Counted from the stretch's first letter, positions 50,897-60,712 are shown. The stretch: 64,000 nt of DNA from JAJAZB01 sp964244295 (GCA_964244295.1 CAXTIG010000027.1:1-64000), one strand, 5' to 3'. Notes: generated from the sequence alone by a model not told the origin. Translations and numbers: made by a program.

Positions 50897-53584
50897 TCAC
50901 TTCACCACGATGACGCGCTGCGTTTTAATTCGTTCGCCTTTCTGAAGTTGAACCACGTAAGTGCCGCCGGGTAGGCCATCGGTTTCCAGTTCTCCCTCAG
51001 TACCATCGAGGGTGATTTCTTTCACCACGCTCCCGTTTTGGGTGTAAAGTCGCACGAGAGCGTCAGAAAAGACGCCCCCAACGTGCAGTCGGATGACGGC
51101 TCCCACGGGGTTGGGATACACGCGCCAATCGCCTTCCCCGGTCAATTCGGGGGTTTGCCGGTTGGTGCCCGTGGTTTTGAACAAGGCCGAGGCCGGAATG
51201 CTTCGCTTGCTCAGTGCTGGCCCTTCGTATTTCACGTCGAGGGCCTGTTGCCACCCGGTTTTCTCGAAATAAATCACCCGAATAGCGTGTTGTCCGGCCT
51301 TCAGCCCAATTCGTCCTGAGCGCTCAGTGGCCGAATGAAGGCCGTCGTTTTCAACCACCACCGTTTGGCCAATGAACAAGCGGCTGCCGTCGTCGGAGGT
51401 GGTGAAGAACGTGTACTGCCCGTCGGTCGGAACGCTGACAAAACCCTCGAAGACAAACCCAAACCGGTCGCTGAGTCTACGGGGGCTAAGCGAAAACGTA
51501 CTCACGGTGCCGGTAGAGACCGGACTAAGGGCATCGAAATTGGGCAGGTTGTTCCACTCACCTTCGTAGTAGCGGTAGTTCAACCCGGCGGTGGTGCTGG
51601 TCGGGTTTTCCGGCTCGCGCAGGGGGGCGTTGAAATTGGCGGTGTACGTGGTGTTGTTCACCGGCGTGGCGAAGGTCTGCGTCGTTGCGCCGCCCTGTTG
51701 CCAGGAGGCAAACGTGTACACCAACCCATCGGCGGCACGGGTCTGCGGCGAAACCGTTCCGAGCGTCATTAAAACTCCCTCGACGCGGTCGAAGGTGTAG
51801 GGCGTTAGCACAGGAGTGCCGTCGAGGGTCAACTGCAAGCCCGCTGGGGCGGAGGCCAGGCTAATTTGGGAGGTGCGCGGAACCACATCCCGGTAGGCCG
51901 TGCCCGTGCTGCCATTGGCATCGCGAACGGTCAGGGAAAGCCGGTAAAACACGTTGGTCGCCGTTTCGCCCTGGGTCGGAATTACGAAGGAGCCACTGCG
52001 TCCGTTGGTCGATACACTCACCGAGGGACCGGGGTGCGTGTGGGTATCATGGTGAAAGACCACACTCCACGTGTACGCACTGGCGGGCAGGTTGCCCTGT
52101 TCGGGATCGGTGCCCTGGCCCGAAAAGCTGATCGTGTTTCCCCCGGCGTAGGTGGCCCCCACGGCGGGCGAGTTGATCGTGGCGCTGGGCGGTTGGTTGG
52201 CCGCCGTCACGGTGAGCGTGGCGTTGCTGCTGGTCGTGCTGCCGGCGGTATTGCTCACCACCACCTTGTACGTACCCGCGTCGGCGCTGACGGCGGAGGC
52301 AATCGTGTAGCTGGCGTTGGTGGCCCCCGATAGCACCCCGTTGTTTTTGTACCACTGGTAACTGAGCGGAGCCGTGCCGGTGGCCGTCACGGTGAACGAA
52401 GCAGACTGCCCCACCGCCACGCTCAGGGTGGCAGGTTGAGTCGTGATGACCGGGGCCGAAGTTGGGTTGCTGAACTGAATCCGGTAGAGCGCGTTGGCTT
52501 CCCGCGAGAGAAAGTACAGGTTCCCATCCGGTCCGGTGGCAATGCACACGGCACTACCGGGCAGACTGGTGGCGAACGTTTGCCGGGAGGCCGTACCTCC
52601 CGACAGCACGAGCCGATTGATCCACTTGTTGCAGTAGTCGAGGTAAAAATAATTGCCCGCGTAAGCAGCCGGGTAATTGGTCGAACCGGGGTTGAAAAAG
52701 GCCCCGCCCGTGATGGCACACCCCTGGTTATCACCGGAACCACGACCATAGTAGTACACCGGACTGACAAACCCGGCCACCGTCGTTCCTTCCTGGTTAG
52801 GCCAGCCGAAGTTCTGCCCCGCCGCCGTGGCATCGTCGATTTCCTCGTAGGTGTTTTGGCCCACGTCGTTCACGAATAGTCGTCCGGTGCCCGGTTGCAC
52901 GTCGAAACTGAAGGGGTTGCGCAATCCCAGCGCCCACACCCGCTTGCTTTGTTCGGTGGTGCTGCTGCCGTTGGGCGTGGCGTTATAAAACGGGTTGTCG
53001 GTGGGGGCCGAACCGTCGGAATTCAGCCGCAGCAGTTTCCCGTGGTAGGTATGGTAATTCTGGGCGTTGGCGGGCGTGGCGTTTTCGCCGATGGCCACGT
53101 AGAGCTTGCCGTCGGGGCCAAATTTCAGAAAACCCCCGTTGTGGTTGGTGGCTCCGCTGAGCGGGTCGAAATTGAGCAACACCGATTCGCTGCCCGCCGC
53201 CATCACGTCGCCGTTGGCCGTCAGGCGCGAGAGGCGGTTGCGCCGGGGCGAACCCGTGTTGGGCGTGTAATAAATGTACAGGTACTGGTTGCTGCTAAAA
53301 TTGGGATCGAAGGCCAGCCCAAGCAGGCCCCGTTCGCCGCTGGCATCGACGCCGAAACTCGCAAAATTGGTTCCGAGCAAGACTCCGTTTTTGAAAATAC
53401 GGATCGCTCCGCTTTGCAGGCAGATAAACAGCCGCCCGTCGGGGGCGAAGGCCATTGCCGTGGGGTTACTGACTCCGGTGGCCACCTGCACCTGACTGAA
53501 ATTAGGTGGGTAGCTCTGCGTAAGCCCCTGCTCAGGGGCCAGAATCAAGGCAGCAAAAAAAAGGAAGTAGGCGGCTTTTTTCAT
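50897..53584 (-). CDS. PQQ-type sugar dehydrogenase with Ig, PA14-like and T9SS domains
   Basis: An 895-residue secreted protein. After the signal peptide (to about residue 23) comes a soluble glucose/sorbosone dehydrogenase propeller (about 30-370: NPTAMAFAPDGRLFI, GLLGLAFDPNF, NHNGGFLKFGPDGKLYVAIGE). An Ig-like domain follows (about 378-460, SYQWYKNNG), then further beta-domains. A PA14/chitobiase-like sugar-binding domain covers about 660-790 (FVSVPTDGQYTFFTTSDDGSRLFI). The tail (about 815-895: YPNPVGAVIRL to GGTYVVQLQ) is a type A T9SS sorting signal. It would oxidise sugars or bind glycans at the cell surface. The upstream open frame was excluded in favour of the signal peptide start. 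Confidence 0.88.
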   Translation of the reverse strand: MKKAAYFLFFAALILAPEQGLTQSYPPNFSQVQVATGVSNPTAMAFAPDGRLFICLQSGAIRIFKNGVLLGTNFASFGVDASGERGLLGLAFDPNFSSNQYLYIYYTPNTGSPRRNRLSRLTANGDVMAAGSESVLLNFDPLSGATNHNGGFLKFGPDGKLYVAIGENATPANAQNYHTYHGKLLRLNSDGSAPTDNPFYNATPNGSSTTEQSKRVWALGLRNPFSFDVQPGTGRLFVNDVGQNTYEEIDDATAAGQNFGWPNQEGTTVAGFVSPVYYYGRGSGDNQGCAITGGAFFNPGSTNYPAAYAGNYFYLDYCNKWINRLVLSGGTASRQTFATSLPGSAVCIATGPDGNLYFLSREANALYRIQFSNPTSAPVITTQPATLSVAVGQSASFTVTATGTAPLSYQWYKNNGVLSGATNASYTIASAVSADAGTYKVVVSNTAGSTTSSNATLTVTAANQPPSATINSPAVGATYAGGNTISFSGQGTDPEQGNLPASAYTWSVVFHHDTHTHPGPSVSVSTNGRSGSFVIPTQGETATNVFYRLSLTVRDANGSTGTAYRDVVPRTSQISLASAPAGLQLTLDGTPVLTPYTFDRVEGVLMTLGTVSPQTRAADGLVYTFASWQQGGATTQTFATPVNNTTYTANFNAPLREPENPTSTTAGLNYRYYEGEWNNLPNFDALSPVSTGTVSTFSLSPRRLSDRFGFVFEGFVSVPTDGQYTFFTTSDDGSRLFIGQTVVVENDGLHSATERSGRIGLKAGQHAIRVIYFEKTGWQQALDVKYEGPALSKRSIPASALFKTTGTNRQTPELTGEGDWRVYPNPVGAVIRLHVGGVFSDALVRLYTQNGSVVKEITLDGTEGELETDGLPGGTYVVQLQKGERIKTQRVIVVK

Positions 53585-53889
53585 ACGAATTTCAATTGGT
53601 TTAGTGAACGTTAGCAGAGAAATCACGTCGGTAAACGGGGCGGGATGGCCTCGTTTCGCAGCGTGCATGAAAGGTAACAAATGCCCCCCGTTGTGCAAAT
53701 TTTCACGCCGGAATGTTCAATTTTCAACTCGCAGTTGCCTTGCTGCGCGTTGTTTATCGTCTCTAAAACTTGACTCAAAACTGTCGATTGCCCATCTTTG
53801 AACCAGCGTGCGGCGCCAATCCGACCCGCTGGTGCCGGTCGGTTCGCCCGTTGACGCAAACCTCCGCCCAACCACCCCGCCAAGTTCTG
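53585..53889. other. Divergent gap without recognised elements
   Basis: A 305-base gap between the divergent sugar dehydrogenase and LytTR genes. It should hold both promoters, but no full TTG-TAnnTTTG pair, repeat or small gene was recognised. Open frames through it on both strands lack family features. Confidence 0.5.
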
Positions 53890-54660
53890 ATGAATTCATT
53901 CAATATTCTCATCGTCGAAGACAACCCGATGTTTGCCCTGATGCTGTCGGGCCTGCTTCAGCGGGAGGGGTATCAGGTCGTCGGGACGGTCGACAACGGC
54001 CCGGCGGCGCTGGCGCTTTTTCGCAGCCAACCCGTCGATCTCGTGCTGATGGACGTCAACATCCGGGGCGACCTCGACGGCATCCAGACCGCCGCCCAAC
54101 TCCTCGACATCCGCCCCGTGCCCCTGATTTACCTCACCGCCCATACCGATCGCGACACGCTGGAACGGGCAAAAACCACGTACCCAGCCGCTTACATCAC
54201 CAAACCATTCACCAACGAAAGCGTGCGCACAGCCATCGAGTTGGCCCTTCAAAACTTCGTGCGCCTTCAAAAACCGCCCCTGCCCGCCCGCCCGGCGGGC
54301 ACCGATGCAGAGGGGGCCACCGGAAACCGGGAAACCATCCTTCAGATTGACAACAACCTGTTCATCCGACAGAACCACCAGTTTCTGAAAGTGCGCCTGG
54401 CCGACATTCTGTTTTTGGAGGCCGACAACAACTACATCGTTCTGCAAACCATTTCCCAAAAATTTGCCCTGCGAATGCCCCTTTCCAGCGCCCTGGAGCG
54501 GATCGATTACGATAAGCTGGTGCGGGTTCACCGGTCGTTTGCCGTAAACGTGGGCAACATGGACTCCTTTTCGGATGCCGAAATCAGCATCGGCAAACGC
54601 GCCATACCAATCGGGAAAAATTACAAAGGGGAGTTTTTGCGGTATTTTGAACATTTGTAA
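53890..54660 (+). CDS. LytTR-family response regulator
   Basis: A 256-residue two-component regulator. The receiver domain (4-120) has Asp11, the phosphoacceptor Asp55 (LVLMDVNIRG) and the switch Lys in YITKPF. The LytTR DNA-binding domain (about 155-255) shows FLEADNNYIVLQT, LVRVHRSFAVNV and the final IPIGKNYKGEF. The start at 53890 gives the standard receiver N-terminus. No kinase adjoins it; the kinase at 60.7 kb has its own partner. It reads rightward and ends before a pair of terminators. Targets are unknown. Confidence 0.9.
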   Translation: MNSFNILIVEDNPMFALMLSGLLQREGYQVVGTVDNGPAALALFRSQPVDLVLMDVNIRGDLDGIQTAAQLLDIRPVPLIYLTAHTDRDTLERAKTTYPAAYITKPFTNESVRTAIELALQNFVRLQKPPLPARPAGTDAEGATGNRETILQIDNNLFIRQNHQFLKVRLADILFLEADNNYIVLQTISQKFALRMPLSSALERIDYDKLVRVHRSFAVNVGNMDSFSDAEISIGKRAIPIGKNYKGEFLRYFEHL

Positions 54661-54845
54661 TTCCGCTTCCACCCCCTTTTTGGGAGCGTTCGCCCCGTCG
54701 CGCCGGTCATTGGCCTTGTCACCCTTGCGCCGTTGCCTGGTTTCCCCCTTTCTTTGTGGTAACGGACATCGGCGCTTTGCCCTGTCCATTCACGAGCCGG
54801 TTTCCCCTGGCCGAGGCCAGGGAACTCAACCAGTTTTTGTGTAGC

Positions 54846-54915
54846 ACCGAAGGACGTGGCGGCGTTCTTCGGTTTTTTTCAGAGCGGCACATGGCGGTGT
54901 GCCGCTCTTTTTTTG
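54846..54915 (+). terminator. Tandem intrinsic terminators
   Basis: ACCGAAG/CTTCGGT (54846-54852 with 54867-54873) is followed by TTTTTTT. AGAGCGGCAC/GTGCCGCTCT (54881-54890 with 54899-54908) is also followed by TTTTTTT. They lie about 190 bases past the LytTR gene. The rest of the 54661-55086 gap holds no recognised gene; only the pyrG promoter box is seen. Confidence 0.85.
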
Positions 54916-55049
54916 TCCCTCTCCATCGCCTGCACCGAGGGGTTGGGTTAACAAAAAAAACCGTCCGGCAAGTAACTCTGAGTCGGTGGGTTAGCGTCTT
55001 TTCCCCAAAAAACCGTTTTTCGGGTTAGCCCAAAGCCAATGGTTTTGTC

Positions 55050-55057
55050 TACCTTTG
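55050..55057 (+). promoter_or_regulatory. -7 box TACCTTTG for pyrG
   Basis: Exact TAnnTTTG match, 29 bases before the pyrG ATG. It lies inside the upstream open extension of pyrG, which argues that the downstream ATG is the real start. Confidence 0.5.
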
Positions 55058-55086
55058 ATTCCCGTACACAAAAGCACGAAAGCGTC

Positions 55087-56727
55087 ATGGTTCCCAAACC
55101 GACCAAGTATATTTTTGTGACGGGCGGAGTGACGTCGTCACTCGGCAAAGGCATCATCGCCTCGTCGCTAGCCAAACTCCTCCAGGCTCGCGGCCTCTCC
55201 GTCACCATCCAGAAGTTCGATCCCTACATCAACGTCGACCCCGGCACCTTGAACCCCTACGAGCACGGCGAGTGCTACGTGACCGACGACGGGGCCGAAA
55301 CCGACCTCGACCTGGGCCACTACGAGCGCTTTCTCAACGTGCCCACCTCGCAGGCCAACAACCTCACCACGGGCCGGATCTACTACAACGTGATCACCGC
55401 CGAACGGCGCGGTGATTACCTCGGCAAAACCGTGCAGGTGATCCCGCACATCACCGACGAAATCAAGCGCAGCATCCTGGCGCTGGGCGAAACCGGTAAG
55501 TTCGACGTGGTACTCACCGAAATCGGCGGCTGCGTGGGCGACATCGAGTCGCTGCCCTTCATCGAAGCGGCCCGCCAACTAAAGTACGAACTGGGGGAAT
55601 TCAACACGCTCTTCATCCACCTCACGCTGATCCCCTACCTGAGTTCGGCGGGGGAACTGAAAACCAAACCCACCCAGCACAGCGTCCGCACCTTGAGCGA
55701 GTCGGGCATTCAGGCCGACATCCTCGTGTGCCGCACCGAGCACCCGCTGCCGACGGACATGCGCAAGAAAATCGCGTTGTTCTGCAACGTACAGCCCAAC
55801 GACGTGATCGAGGCGATGGACGCCGAAACGATTTACGACGTGCCGCTGCTGATGCGAAACGAAAAGCTCGACCTGCGCACGCTCTACAAACTCGACCTTT
55901 ACAACGACCAGGAACCCGACCTGGAGCAGTGGAAACACTTTCTGGGCCGCCTGAAAAACCCCTCGGAGCAAATCAATATCGGTCTGATTGGCAAGTACGT
56001 GGAGTTGAAAGACGCCTACAAGTCCATCGCCGAGGCGTTTATCCACGCCGGGGCCGAGAACGAGTGCAAGGTGAAAGTGGAGTGGATTCAGTCGGAAACC
56101 CTCGCCACCGACCATTACGACGAACGCCTGGCCCACCTCGACGGCATCCTCGTCGCGCCGGGTTTCGGCGAGCGGGGCATGGAGGGGAAAATCAACGCCG
56201 TGCGCTTTGCGCGGGAATCGGGCATTCCGTTTTTCGGGATTTGCCTCGGAATGCAGATGTCGGTGGTGGAATTTTCCCGGAACGTGGCCGGTATCCCCGA
56301 CGCTTCGACCACCGAGTTGCACAAAGATACCCCCGACCCGGTGATCGACATGATGGAAGAGCAGAAAACCATCACCGAAAAAGGCGGCACCATGCGTCTG
56401 GGAGCCTACGCCTGTGATCTAAAAAAAGGCTCGCTCGTGCACCAGATTTACGGCAGCCTGCACATTTCGGAGCGCCACCGTCATCGCTACGAATTCAACA
56501 ACAAGTACCTCGCGTCGCTCCAGCAAGCCGGGCTGGTGGCCTCCGGCACCAATCCTGATACCAAGTTGGTGGAAATCATCGAATTGCCCAGCCACCCGTT
56601 TTTCATCGGCGTGCAGTTTCACCCCGAATTGAAAAGCACCGTGATGAACCCGCACCCGCTGTTCGTGCATTTCGTGAAAGCGGCGCTGAAGTTTTCGGCG
56701 GAGAAGAAGGTGGCGGTGGAGGCGTGA
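55087..56727 (+). CDS. pyrG: CTP synthase
   Basis: A 546-residue enzyme that makes CTP from UTP, ATP and glutamine. The synthase domain opens with KYIFVTGGVTSSLGKGI and contains the FDPYINVDPGTLNPYEHGE block. The C-terminal class I glutamine amidotransferase domain has the nucleophile Cys386 in GICLGMQ, with the His and Glu at the late FHPELKS. Length is typical. The chosen ATG agrees with the promoter box position. It ends at a bidirectional terminator shared with the DUF3298-like gene. Confidence 0.97.
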   Translation: MVPKPTKYIFVTGGVTSSLGKGIIASSLAKLLQARGLSVTIQKFDPYINVDPGTLNPYEHGECYVTDDGAETDLDLGHYERFLNVPTSQANNLTTGRIYYNVITAERRGDYLGKTVQVIPHITDEIKRSILALGETGKFDVVLTEIGGCVGDIESLPFIEAARQLKYELGEFNTLFIHLTLIPYLSSAGELKTKPTQHSVRTLSESGIQADILVCRTEHPLPTDMRKKIALFCNVQPNDVIEAMDAETIYDVPLLMRNEKLDLRTLYKLDLYNDQEPDLEQWKHFLGRLKNPSEQINIGLIGKYVELKDAYKSIAEAFIHAGAENECKVKVEWIQSETLATDHYDERLAHLDGILVAPGFGERGMEGKINAVRFARESGIPFFGICLGMQMSVVEFSRNVAGIPDASTTELHKDTPDPVIDMMEEQKTITEKGGTMRLGAYACDLKKGSLVHQIYGSLHISERHRHRYEFNNKYLASLQQAGLVASGTNPDTKLVEIIELPSHPFFIGVQFHPELKSTVMNPHPLFVHFVKAALKFSAEKKVAVEA

Positions 56728-56737
56728 GGGATGGACT

Positions 56738-56791
56738 AATAAAAAAGGAGTAAGGAAGACCCGTGATGGGGTGTCTTACTCCTTTTTTATT
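56738..56791. terminator. Bidirectional terminator between convergent genes
   Basis: AATAAAAAAGGAGTAAG (56738-56754) is the exact complement of CTTACTCCTTTTTTATT (56775-56791), giving U runs on both sides. It ends pyrG, and its right arm overlaps the stop codon of the minus-strand gene. Confidence 0.92.
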
Positions 56792-59039
56792 CGCGTTGGC
56801 GACGAAAAAATTGGTATTTTTTTCCGTCCCAGCGCCAAACCGGATGTTCAAAACCAGGACCGCCGATCAGTAAATCCGGAAAGCCCAAGTTCTTGGTTTT
56901 AAGTTCAGAATACCCGGCGGCAGGGAAGTCCAGATTTTTTTGATAAACCCCCGCTTTATTTTTGATGAACACGGCTGTACTACTGCCTGTATTTCCTGAC
57001 GTACAGAGATTGCCCCAAATAATCTGTACTTCATCAGTGCCGTCCCGGTTCAAGTCATCGATGAAAACCTGAGCGCTGTAAGGTCTATCATCACAGGATT
57101 CGTCCGCAAAACCCTGCTTATCCGGAGCGAGTCGAAAACCCATTTTTTGGAAGATAGCCACTTTTTCGGCATCCGTCAGTTTTGATTTGATGCTTTTGAA
57201 GAGCAGGGCTGGACCAGGAGGTAGCGAACCAACGGCTGTGGGCTTTGTGGTTCCGATAATTTCCTGTTGAAGCAATTGCCAGAACTCGGTCTTGAAGTTT
57301 TTCTGAATGCTCGCGTATGGAATGGAAAGCGTCCAGATACCAGCGGCGAACGATTTGCCTTCGTAAGGGTTGTAAACGAAGGTGATCGCCTGTCGGTCGA
57401 GACGAAACTCTTTCGCCAATGCAAACTGGCATTTGTCGAACAAAAAGTTTTGGCAAAGCGAAGCCTGGGGGCTGATTTTCTCATTTCGGCGGAAAATCGC
57501 TTCGCCCTTCGAGTACAAATCGGCCAGGCCGGGGTAGGTGAATAAATCCGACAAGTTCAGAAACTGTTTGGTCTGCTTGTCGTACACCCAATAATGTTCG
57601 GAGTAGTTGCTATGGGCGGCTCCAGCGCCATACCAGGAATTATCATCTTTGAGCATCACAAATCGGGAAGTCTGACGGAGTACTTTCACTTGATCAGTTC
57701 GGTGAGTACCTCCCATCGTGCCTTGTAACTCTTCGTCTTTAAGATTTGCGATTTCCTCTTTATAATCGTCAACCCACTTCAGGGCCTCAGATTCATAGCT
57801 ACTCGCCCCAACCAACTTCTGCCGGATAAGCTGATTAAGCCGAATCTCCGTAAATTCCGGGAACGTGAACTCGGCATCAGCCACCCCGACGGTATCGCCC
57901 CGTGCATTGCGGCGGGCGTAATGGCGTTCCACTTTGCGCATTTGGTATGAAAGCGAGTTGCCCGTTTCGGTTGGTTTAACATCCGAGACAGGCACGGCTC
58001 CCTTACGTTCTTCCGATCCCCCACCCGTCGGCTGGATTTTGTTTACTACAAACTCGTTGATCACAAACGATAAATGCAGGGTGCCGCCGAAGTCATGATT
58101 ACTGGTAAAAATTGTGTAGAGGGTGGTGGCCGCTCCGGGTTGCACTTCTTTCTTCAACGAGGCAACGAGCGGCTCCTGAACGGGCATCCAGACCCGCCCG
58201 GATTTGGTTTCAAACAAGGTTTCCTGCTGAAACAAATCGCCGGGCTTCAACTGAATCCCAATGAAACTCAGCGGCATCTGGTGCGCCGAGGCCCAGCGGT
58301 CGGTCGTCAGGGGGCGGTACTGACCCAGGTAGGTGGCCTGAATCCGAACTTTTTCGGCGCGGCCGTAGGTATTTCCCACTTTGCCGCGTTGCCGCTCTTG
58401 CTCGGCGGTATACTGCCGTTCGGCATTAAATAAATCGGCTACGTTGCTGGTCGGATAATTTTTGTCCCAATCGCCGCCCAAAGAAGACGGCATGGACGCA
58501 GTGGGCGGTTCCGCCCGTGGCTTCGTGGTCTGCGCAGCGGCGGGAGCAACGGTCGTCGTCACGTAAATTGTAAGGGTATGCGGGGCGGTGTCGGTAAAAA
58601 GTTGAGGTTGTTTCCAGTTGAGGTGCCATACTTCATTGCCCTCCTGACAAGTGTAACCTTGATCCTCAGGACCAACCAAAGCGAAGCCACTTTGCCTGAT
58701 GTCGGTTTTTAGGTTCGAGATCCAGTCTTTGTTGTCCGAAGTCAGTACCACCCGGCGGGCATCATCGTCAAGTATCCAATAACTCGCCGTTACTTCCGCA
58801 AAAAGCGGATTCGGATACGACCGCACGTACCGGTGCTGGGTGCCTTCTACTTTATTCAGTTTACTCTTTTTTGTCCCCTTAAACGTAAGCCCCCAGGCAC
58901 TAATGGTGTTTCCGAAACAAGTCTGGTCAGGGCATTGAGCCAGTTTTTTAAGTTCAGAAATGGTGATTAAATGTTGACGTTGCGCACAAAGTGCATGGGT
59001 CAACAAATAAAAAAATGGTAAAAAAATGAGCAATTTCAT
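56787..59039 (-). CDS. Secreted protein with DUF3298-like domain
   Basis: A 750-residue protein with a signal peptide (MKLLIFLPFFYLLTHALCAQ). The N-terminal third (about 20-330) is unassigned and Thr/Pro-rich in places. The region of about 400-620 resembles the DUF4163/DUF3298 arrangement of RsiV-like proteins: the phrase GAGAAHSNYSEHYWVYD, then FLNLSDLFTYPG, and FVYNPYEGKSFAAGIWTLSIPY. The C-terminal 100 residues have a VDFxxDGTDE-like stretch (IDDLNRDGTDEVQII) suggesting an FG-GAP-like element. Its base composition is less GC-rich than the flanking genes. Function unknown. An upstream in-frame start was rejected in favour of the signal peptide. Confidence 0.75.
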   Translation of the reverse strand: MKLLIFLPFFYLLTHALCAQRQHLITISELKKLAQCPDQTCFGNTISAWGLTFKGTKKSKLNKVEGTQHRYVRSYPNPLFAEVTASYWILDDDARRVVLTSDNKDWISNLKTDIRQSGFALVGPEDQGYTCQEGNEVWHLNWKQPQLFTDTAPHTLTIYVTTTVAPAAAQTTKPRAEPPTASMPSSLGGDWDKNYPTSNVADLFNAERQYTAEQERQRGKVGNTYGRAEKVRIQATYLGQYRPLTTDRWASAHQMPLSFIGIQLKPGDLFQQETLFETKSGRVWMPVQEPLVASLKKEVQPGAATTLYTIFTSNHDFGGTLHLSFVINEFVVNKIQPTGGGSEERKGAVPVSDVKPTETGNSLSYQMRKVERHYARRNARGDTVGVADAEFTFPEFTEIRLNQLIRQKLVGASSYESEALKWVDDYKEEIANLKDEELQGTMGGTHRTDQVKVLRQTSRFVMLKDDNSWYGAGAAHSNYSEHYWVYDKQTKQFLNLSDLFTYPGLADLYSKGEAIFRRNEKISPQASLCQNFLFDKCQFALAKEFRLDRQAITFVYNPYEGKSFAAGIWTLSIPYASIQKNFKTEFWQLLQQEIIGTTKPTAVGSLPPGPALLFKSIKSKLTDAEKVAIFQKMGFRLAPDKQGFADESCDDRPYSAQVFIDDLNRDGTDEVQIIWGNLCTSGNTGSSTAVFIKNKAGVYQKNLDFPAAGYSELKTKNLGFPDLLIGGPGFEHPVWRWDGKKYQFFRRQRE

Positions 59040-59190
59040 GATAGGACAATAGAAGATAGTGATTTTTTGAACGAACATCCCTTGCTCTACTTCCCGATTT
59101 TCAATCAGACGGTGGGCGGCATATGAGACGCTATTCGAGTTGCGCCTCGATGGCAAATCGGGGCGAGGGAGTATGAAGCCAGGACAACCT

Positions 59191-59856
59191 TCAATAAGGC
59201 ATTCTAAAACGCCCGTTCCTCACCATTAGCTTGTTATTGCCTTCACCTTCATCACTGTAAACATCAAAATAAAAAGTACCTTCGACAACGAAGTCATCAA
59301 TTTTTGTGATTGTACACATTCCGTTGTCTGGTTGGTGTAAAATAGTAGCATATTTTTCGTATCGACTCTTATTGTACGTTCCAAAATCTATTTTCACACT
59401 TTCTGGTTTTCCTGTCAAACGCGTTACAGTCCCGAAGCTAAGTGAGGTAAATTCTTTAGGAGAAACAAACAAAAAGAAAGAAGAATAACCCGCCTGTGAG
59501 CCAGAATTTTGAACCAGATGGTCATCTACAGACGAATCATAAAAAAATGATTCTCCGTTAATTTCAGCATTAACAAAGTACTTAGGCTGAACATCAGAAC
59601 CTTTTTTCCCGCAAGCCAAAGAGAAAATCCCAATAAGTAGCACTATTCCTTTCTTTAACGTCACGGTAACGTTGGCGTGCGATTCTTTGACGTACTGCGC
59701 AAACTGCTGGGCTTTGTTGTACTGGAAAACCAGGTAAGTGCCAACGCCCAAAATGAGTAGAATCATCCAGAACATGAGGATTTGGAGTTGAAGATGATGA
59801 GTAATGGTTTCAAGAGGATATGACTCAACCCGGCGAAATGTCGCCTCCCGCATCAC
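59191..59856 (-). CDS. Hypothetical envelope protein, start uncertain
   Basis: Up to 221 residues with no recognised family. The first 64 residues contain one membrane segment (LMFWMILLILGVGTYLVF) followed by a charged stretch. The remaining 157 residues read like a separate small lipoprotein, beginning at a GTG at 59664 with TLKKGIVLLIGIFSLACGKKGS. This second part is strikingly AT-rich compared with the rest of the window, and its codons differ from those of its neighbours. It may be an acquired lipoprotein gene fused onto the start of another frame. The true start could be 59856, 59778 or 59664. Confidence 0.55.
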   Translation of the reverse strand: MMREATFRRVESYPLETITHHLQLQILMFWMILLILGVGTYLVFQYNKAQQFAQYVKESHANVTVTLKKGIVLLIGIFSLACGKKGSDVQPKYFVNAEINGESFFYDSSVDDHLVQNSGSQAGYSSFFLFVSPKEFTSLSFGTVTRLTGKPESVKIDFGTYNKSRYEKYATILHQPDNGMCTITKIDDFVVEGTFYFDVYSDEGEGNNKLMVRNGRFRMPY

Positions 59857-59924
59857 TATTTTTTTTCGCTAACCCGATCCATGCACCATCAGACCGAGGT
59901 GGGAAGAAAATTGCACCGCCACCG

Positions 59925-60458
59925 TCATTCCCGCAGCGGCCCCTTTAAATCGGCTGCCCATAATCGCCCCCAGTACGAGGCCATCACCCAACCCCGCTGC
60001 GTGAGAATGCACTGATACACGGTGAGCGAATACCGTAAACCTTTGTAAGAGAACAGAATGAAAAGCCTACGGCGGGGATGGGTTTTATTGCGATTTTTAT
60101 CCTGAGTGACCGTAATGAATTCCGTTTCCGACCAATTGAGGATTCCAGCGATTTTGCCTTCTTCCCGCAGGTGGTCGAACAACGTCAGCAAGCGATCCTG
60201 ACTGGATTGCCATTGCTCGCGCAGTTCAATCTTCTGTTTTTCACGCTCGGCCAGCGAATCAGTCGAGCGATTGGCGAAATCATCCAGATCGTCCGGGGTG
60301 GAAATGTAGGCGTCGAAGGTCTTTTTTTCACCGTGCTTGAGCGTTTCAAATAGGAGTTGGCCCAGTTCATCGGGGGAACTGTTTTTTTCAGGAAAAGTCG
60401 AACAGCCGTTGAGCAGCAGAACGCTCACCAGCATGGCGAAAAGAGGCGCGGTTTTCAT
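59925..60458 (-). CDS. Hypothetical lipoprotein
   Basis: A 177-residue protein with an export signal and lipobox (LLLNGC, Cys at residue 19), followed by STFPEKNSSPDELGQ. The middle (about 60-100) is charged and probably helical, and the C-terminus is beta-like with several aromatic residues (LRYSLTVYQCILTQRGWVM). No domain is recognised. It neighbours the preceding hypothetical protein in the same direction, 68 bases upstream, so the two may be co-transcribed. Confidence 0.75.
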   Translation of the reverse strand: MKTAPLFAMLVSVLLLNGCSTFPEKNSSPDELGQLLFETLKHGEKKTFDAYISTPDDLDDFANRSTDSLAEREKQKIELREQWQSSQDRLLTLFDHLREEGKIAGILNWSETEFITVTQDKNRNKTHPRRRLFILFSYKGLRYSLTVYQCILTQRGWVMASYWGRLWAADLKGPLRE

Positions 60459-60681
60459 GAAATCAAGGAAAATAAGTGGATTCAGAGGGATATGCGTTGC
60501 AGGGGCTGAATGTCGTCCTTAAACACTATTTTTTTCAGGGTACCGATCACCGGTTTCCTCCGACCCCTTCTTTCGCTCAATATTCTTTTCGCGAAACAAT
60601 TCCCCAACCCCTCCCCCACCATCCCCCAAACCTTCTCCACCAAGCCCCGATTTTCCTCCACCAACCCGATCCCTGGTTTTC

Positions 60682-60712
60682 TTGCCAAACTCCCGGATGG
60701 CGAGTAGATTTG
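60682..60712 (+). promoter_or_regulatory. Promoter TTG-N20-TAGATTTG for the kinase operon
   Basis: TTG at 60682-60684, a spacer of 20 bases and TAGATTTG at 60705-60712 form a full Bacteroidota promoter. Transcription would start at about 60719, some 16 bases before the kinase ATG. Confidence 0.75.
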
